Positions 61,805 to 64,000 of a DNA stretch of 64,000 nt are shown piece by piece. The stretch spans positions 39,244,792-39,308,791 of the forward strand of contig CM077821.1 in NCBI GenBank assembly GCA_039720395.1, given 5' to 3'. Made by a program: the position numbers and the translations under genes. Numbering within the stretch: the first letter of the stretch is position 1; every line of letters starts with the position of its first letter. A model generated the notes under the pieces. That model was not told the origin of the DNA, did no database searches, and worked only from the letters and a program-made list of their open reading frames with translations. This DNA comes from Liquidambar formosana (taxonomy: Eukaryota > Streptophyta > Magnoliopsida > Saxifragales > Altingiaceae).

Positions 61805-62036
61805 GGATTTAGTGCTGAGTTGATAAAACTCAATACCATACCAAGCTAATCCACGCCCTTGAATGAGATATTAGATGGCTTGGATTAAAAGTTGAAAATG
61901 TATTATTGAAATGACCAAAATGACCTCATTGGACAACTTTTTCAACTTTTAATCCAAGCCATTCAATCTCTTATTCAAGGGTTTGGATTAGCTTGGCATA
62001 GTGCTAAGTTTTATCAACTCAGCACTGAATTCAATT
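61805..62036. mobile_element. Fold-back MITE upstream of the invertase gene
   Basis: The arms are reverse complements over about 100 bp, with small gaps: TTAGTGCTGAGTTGATAAAA and ACCAAGCTAATCC on the left; complements ending TTTTATCAACTCAGCACTGAA on the right. The inner match includes GGCTTGGATTAAAAGTTGAA. It lies about 760 bp before the invertase ATG. Confidence 0.8.
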
Positions 62037-62748
62037 CCTAACTTAACATGCCTCAAAAGAAGGGTCGATTTATTAAGTAAAATCTCTATTTGTTTTCATT
62101 TTTTTACCCTTCTTTTGACCATGACCAGTTCATGCCCCTTTAATTAATTGGGCGCTAAAAAGGGAACAAGCTAGCTTGTTACCAAAACTTTGGGAAGCCT
62201 CGATAAGGAATTGCCAACTAGGCATGACTACTCAGCACAATGCATGAATTTTTAAATCTCAATTAATTCACTCTTTGTACACGTGTTGAAACATAGGTGA
62301 GCATTATAAAATTTTTGGTAACAATTTATTAATTACCTAATAATTATTATGGTTTTATTTTCTATAAAAAGAATTTAGGCCTATCTCTGTGATTAATTTC
62401 CTATTTAGAAACACCCTAAAAATTAAAAAGGAAAGAAAACATGTAAATAAAAATTTTAAACTCAATGTAATTATGTAAAGGAATCCGAGATAAAATATAG
62501 GTAGAACACTCCAAAAGAGTCCAAAATAAAATTTTACCTTTTGTTTTTGGGTTAAAAATAGGAAAAAAGGATAAAATATAAACTCAATAAATAAGAAGAG
62601 AGAGAAGTTTGACACTTCCTAAAACACTCGCCAGATTAAATAGAAAGTTATCCAATTATCGATAATAATCCTCAAATATTATCTACTTCTCTCTCTCTCT
62701 CTCTTTGAACACTATAAATTACCCTTCTTATAATTTTTTATAGATATC

Positions 62749-62780
<32 letters not shown>

Positions 62781-62793
62781 CTTCCCTGTGACA
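62037..62793 (+). promoter_or_regulatory. Invertase promoter and CT-rich leader
   Basis: CACTATAAATTACCC at about 62709-62723 is a plausible TATA box about 80 bp before the ATG. Two (CT)n tracts flank it (62688-62704 and 62749-62774); the second would lie in the 5' UTR, as is common in plant genes. I see no clear sugar-response element. Confidence 0.5.
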
Positions 62794-64000
62794 ATGGAGG
62801 TTTTACAGTTTCTTTCAGTTTTTATGTTGGTTGGTTGTTGTTTTGTGTTATTATTCAACAATGGCGTTGAAGGGTCTCACAAGATATACACAGATTTGCA
62901 GTCTAAACATGCCGTGAAGGTGAATCAACTGCACAGAACTGGGTTTCACTTTCAACCTCCTAGCCATTGGATTAACGGTACGTATATCCTTTTTCTAAAT
63001 TTTTAATAAAAATGTATTTTTTTTCTCTCTTTTTCTTTTTTCTTCCCCCCTTCTTTGATTGATTTTCTGTTCTTTTGATGGGTGAGTGCCGGCGACTTGT
63101 ACATTTCTTGATCAATCAAATCCAGTTTCAAATATAAAATATTTTCTAATTATTTCTGAATCTTTTTTTTTTTTTTCAATTTTATAAATCTGTCCACTAG
63201 GTTAATTAGTTTTTATAATTTTTTTAATTATTCAGATATATATATATATATTTTTGGGAATAATCTTGTGCATTTATTCATGTTGGTCAAAATTTCTTAG
63301 CATATTGAATTTGTCAAAGTGGATCTCAATATTTACTATTACTTTATTTGCGAATTTTCTGTTTCTTACTTTGATTTCTCCGGGAGGACGTTGCATGCGG
63401 TTTGCGGGGTATTTTATAAAAGTTTAATTGAGAGACTAACACGTACGTCAAGCCCTAATCTATAATACTAGGTGTTATAGTTGTGGAGATAGACTCACAC
63501 AATGAGGGGAAATTATAGTTTGAAGTTTCATTTAATAGACTAATTATACAAAAATTTTAAGCAAATCATATCGACCTTTCAATCTCAAATCAAGTTTGTG
63601 GGGGTTAGGGCATGCATGTTGATATGTGGGAATGGCCAAAAAATATTAGAGAGAGATAGGAGGAAGTCATGTGCAACCTACTATTTAAATAAAATAAGGG
63701 AAAAAAAGAAATAAGAAAATACAAGAGAGAGAATCAATATATAATAAATAAATAAAAGAGGGGAGATTTTTAGGCCCTATTTGGTTCATGGATTTTATTA
63801 AGGAAAAAAAATAAAATATGAGAAATTGAACTTTTTCTTATTTGGTTGCAAAAGAAAATTGATAGAAAAACAACAGTTGAAATAATATTGGTTTCGTATG
63901 ATATCATCTTTTCCTTTAATTTTCTTTCTTCCACATTTTTTTTCTCTTTCCCTTTTTTTCCATGGTAAAATTTACAAACCAAAGAGAAGATTAAAGTATT
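62794..64000 (+). CDS. Acid invertase (beta-fructofuranosidase, GH32), probably cell-wall type; first exon only, runs off the window
   Basis: Exon 1 is 62794-62977 (ATG in GTGACAATGGAGG), ending AACG|GTACGT. It encodes 61 residues: a hydrophobic signal peptide (LQFLSVFMLVGCCFVLLF, cleavage probably near GVEG|SHK) and the conserved mature N-terminus VNQLHRTGFHFQPPSHWIN. Plant acid invertases split their catalytic NDPNG motif here and encode DPN on a 9-nt mini-exon. I found no such mini-exon in the remaining 1.0 kb, so the enzyme core lies beyond the window. The short signal peptide favours a secreted cell-wall form over a vacuolar one, which has a longer pro-region. The enzyme cleaves sucrose in the apoplast to glucose and fructose. 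Confidence 0.85.
63773..64000. mobile_element. Possible Tourist-like MITE in invertase intron 1, cut by the window end
   Basis: TTA then GGCCCTATTTGGTTCATGGA is a Tourist-like left end. Near the window end, CCATGGTAAAATTTACAAAC and CAAAG are partly inverted to it. The right boundary is not resolved. Confidence 0.5.

Noticed and set aside
1..64000. CRISPR arrays, operons, phage genes or LTR retrotransposon coding
   Set aside because: No regular spacer arrays, ribosome-binding-site-led gene clusters, or reverse transcriptase/integrase motifs were seen. The gene structure is that of a plant nuclear genome.

Overview
The window is nuclear DNA from a flowering plant, most likely a eudicot. The evidence is AT-rich non-coding DNA, GT/AG introns in long multi-exon genes, plant-only families (a DYW-class PPR protein, an ankyrin/PGG membrane protein, a kinesin-5 of the tobacco TKRP125/KIN5C type, an acid invertase), and many small plant-type transposons (Tourist and Stowaway MITEs, Mutator-like elements, short Helitrons). 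I cannot name the species.

Layout. 0.6-4.0 kb, minus strand: a three-exon gene for a plant condensation/acyltransferase-fold protein. 4-12.5 kb: intergenic, packed with transposon remnants, including two Helitrons lying head to head (5737-6181 and 6214-7725) and a Mutator-like element with a perfect 9-bp target duplication (11035-12090). 12.5-23.0 kb, plus strand: a complete 23-exon kinesin-5 gene encoding 1009 residues. 24.6-26.5 kb, plus strand: an intronless DYW-class PPR gene. 28.5-36.5 kb, minus strand: an ankyrin-repeat/PGG-domain gene whose introns hold a local duplication and a Helitron. 37.9-42.4 kb: more transposons. 42.4-55.9 kb: a second copy of the kinesin-PPR block. 56-62.7 kb: intergenic with two inverted-repeat elements. 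62.8 kb to the end: signal-peptide exon of an acid invertase, probably cell-wall type, running off the edge.

The main event is a direct segmental duplication. About 14.3 kb (12638-26956) recurs about 29.8 kb downstream (42408-55949). The second copy starts inside kinesin intron 1, so it never received the promoter or the start-codon exon. That kinesin copy now has at least a dozen stops, frameshifts and deletions and is a pseudogene. The PPR copy beside it is full length apart from one extra A, which shifts the frame just before the zinc-binding end of the DYW domain. Differences in transposon content between the two copies order some insertions and deletions relative to the duplication.

The genes do not form a pathway. 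The kinesin-5 should act on spindle or phragmoplast microtubules, the PPR protein on organelle RNA, the ankyrin/PGG protein at a membrane, and the invertase in the cell wall. No clearly new biochemical system was found. The most unusual items are the asymmetric duplication, the opposed Helitrons, and a repeat family always found next to (TA)n tracts.
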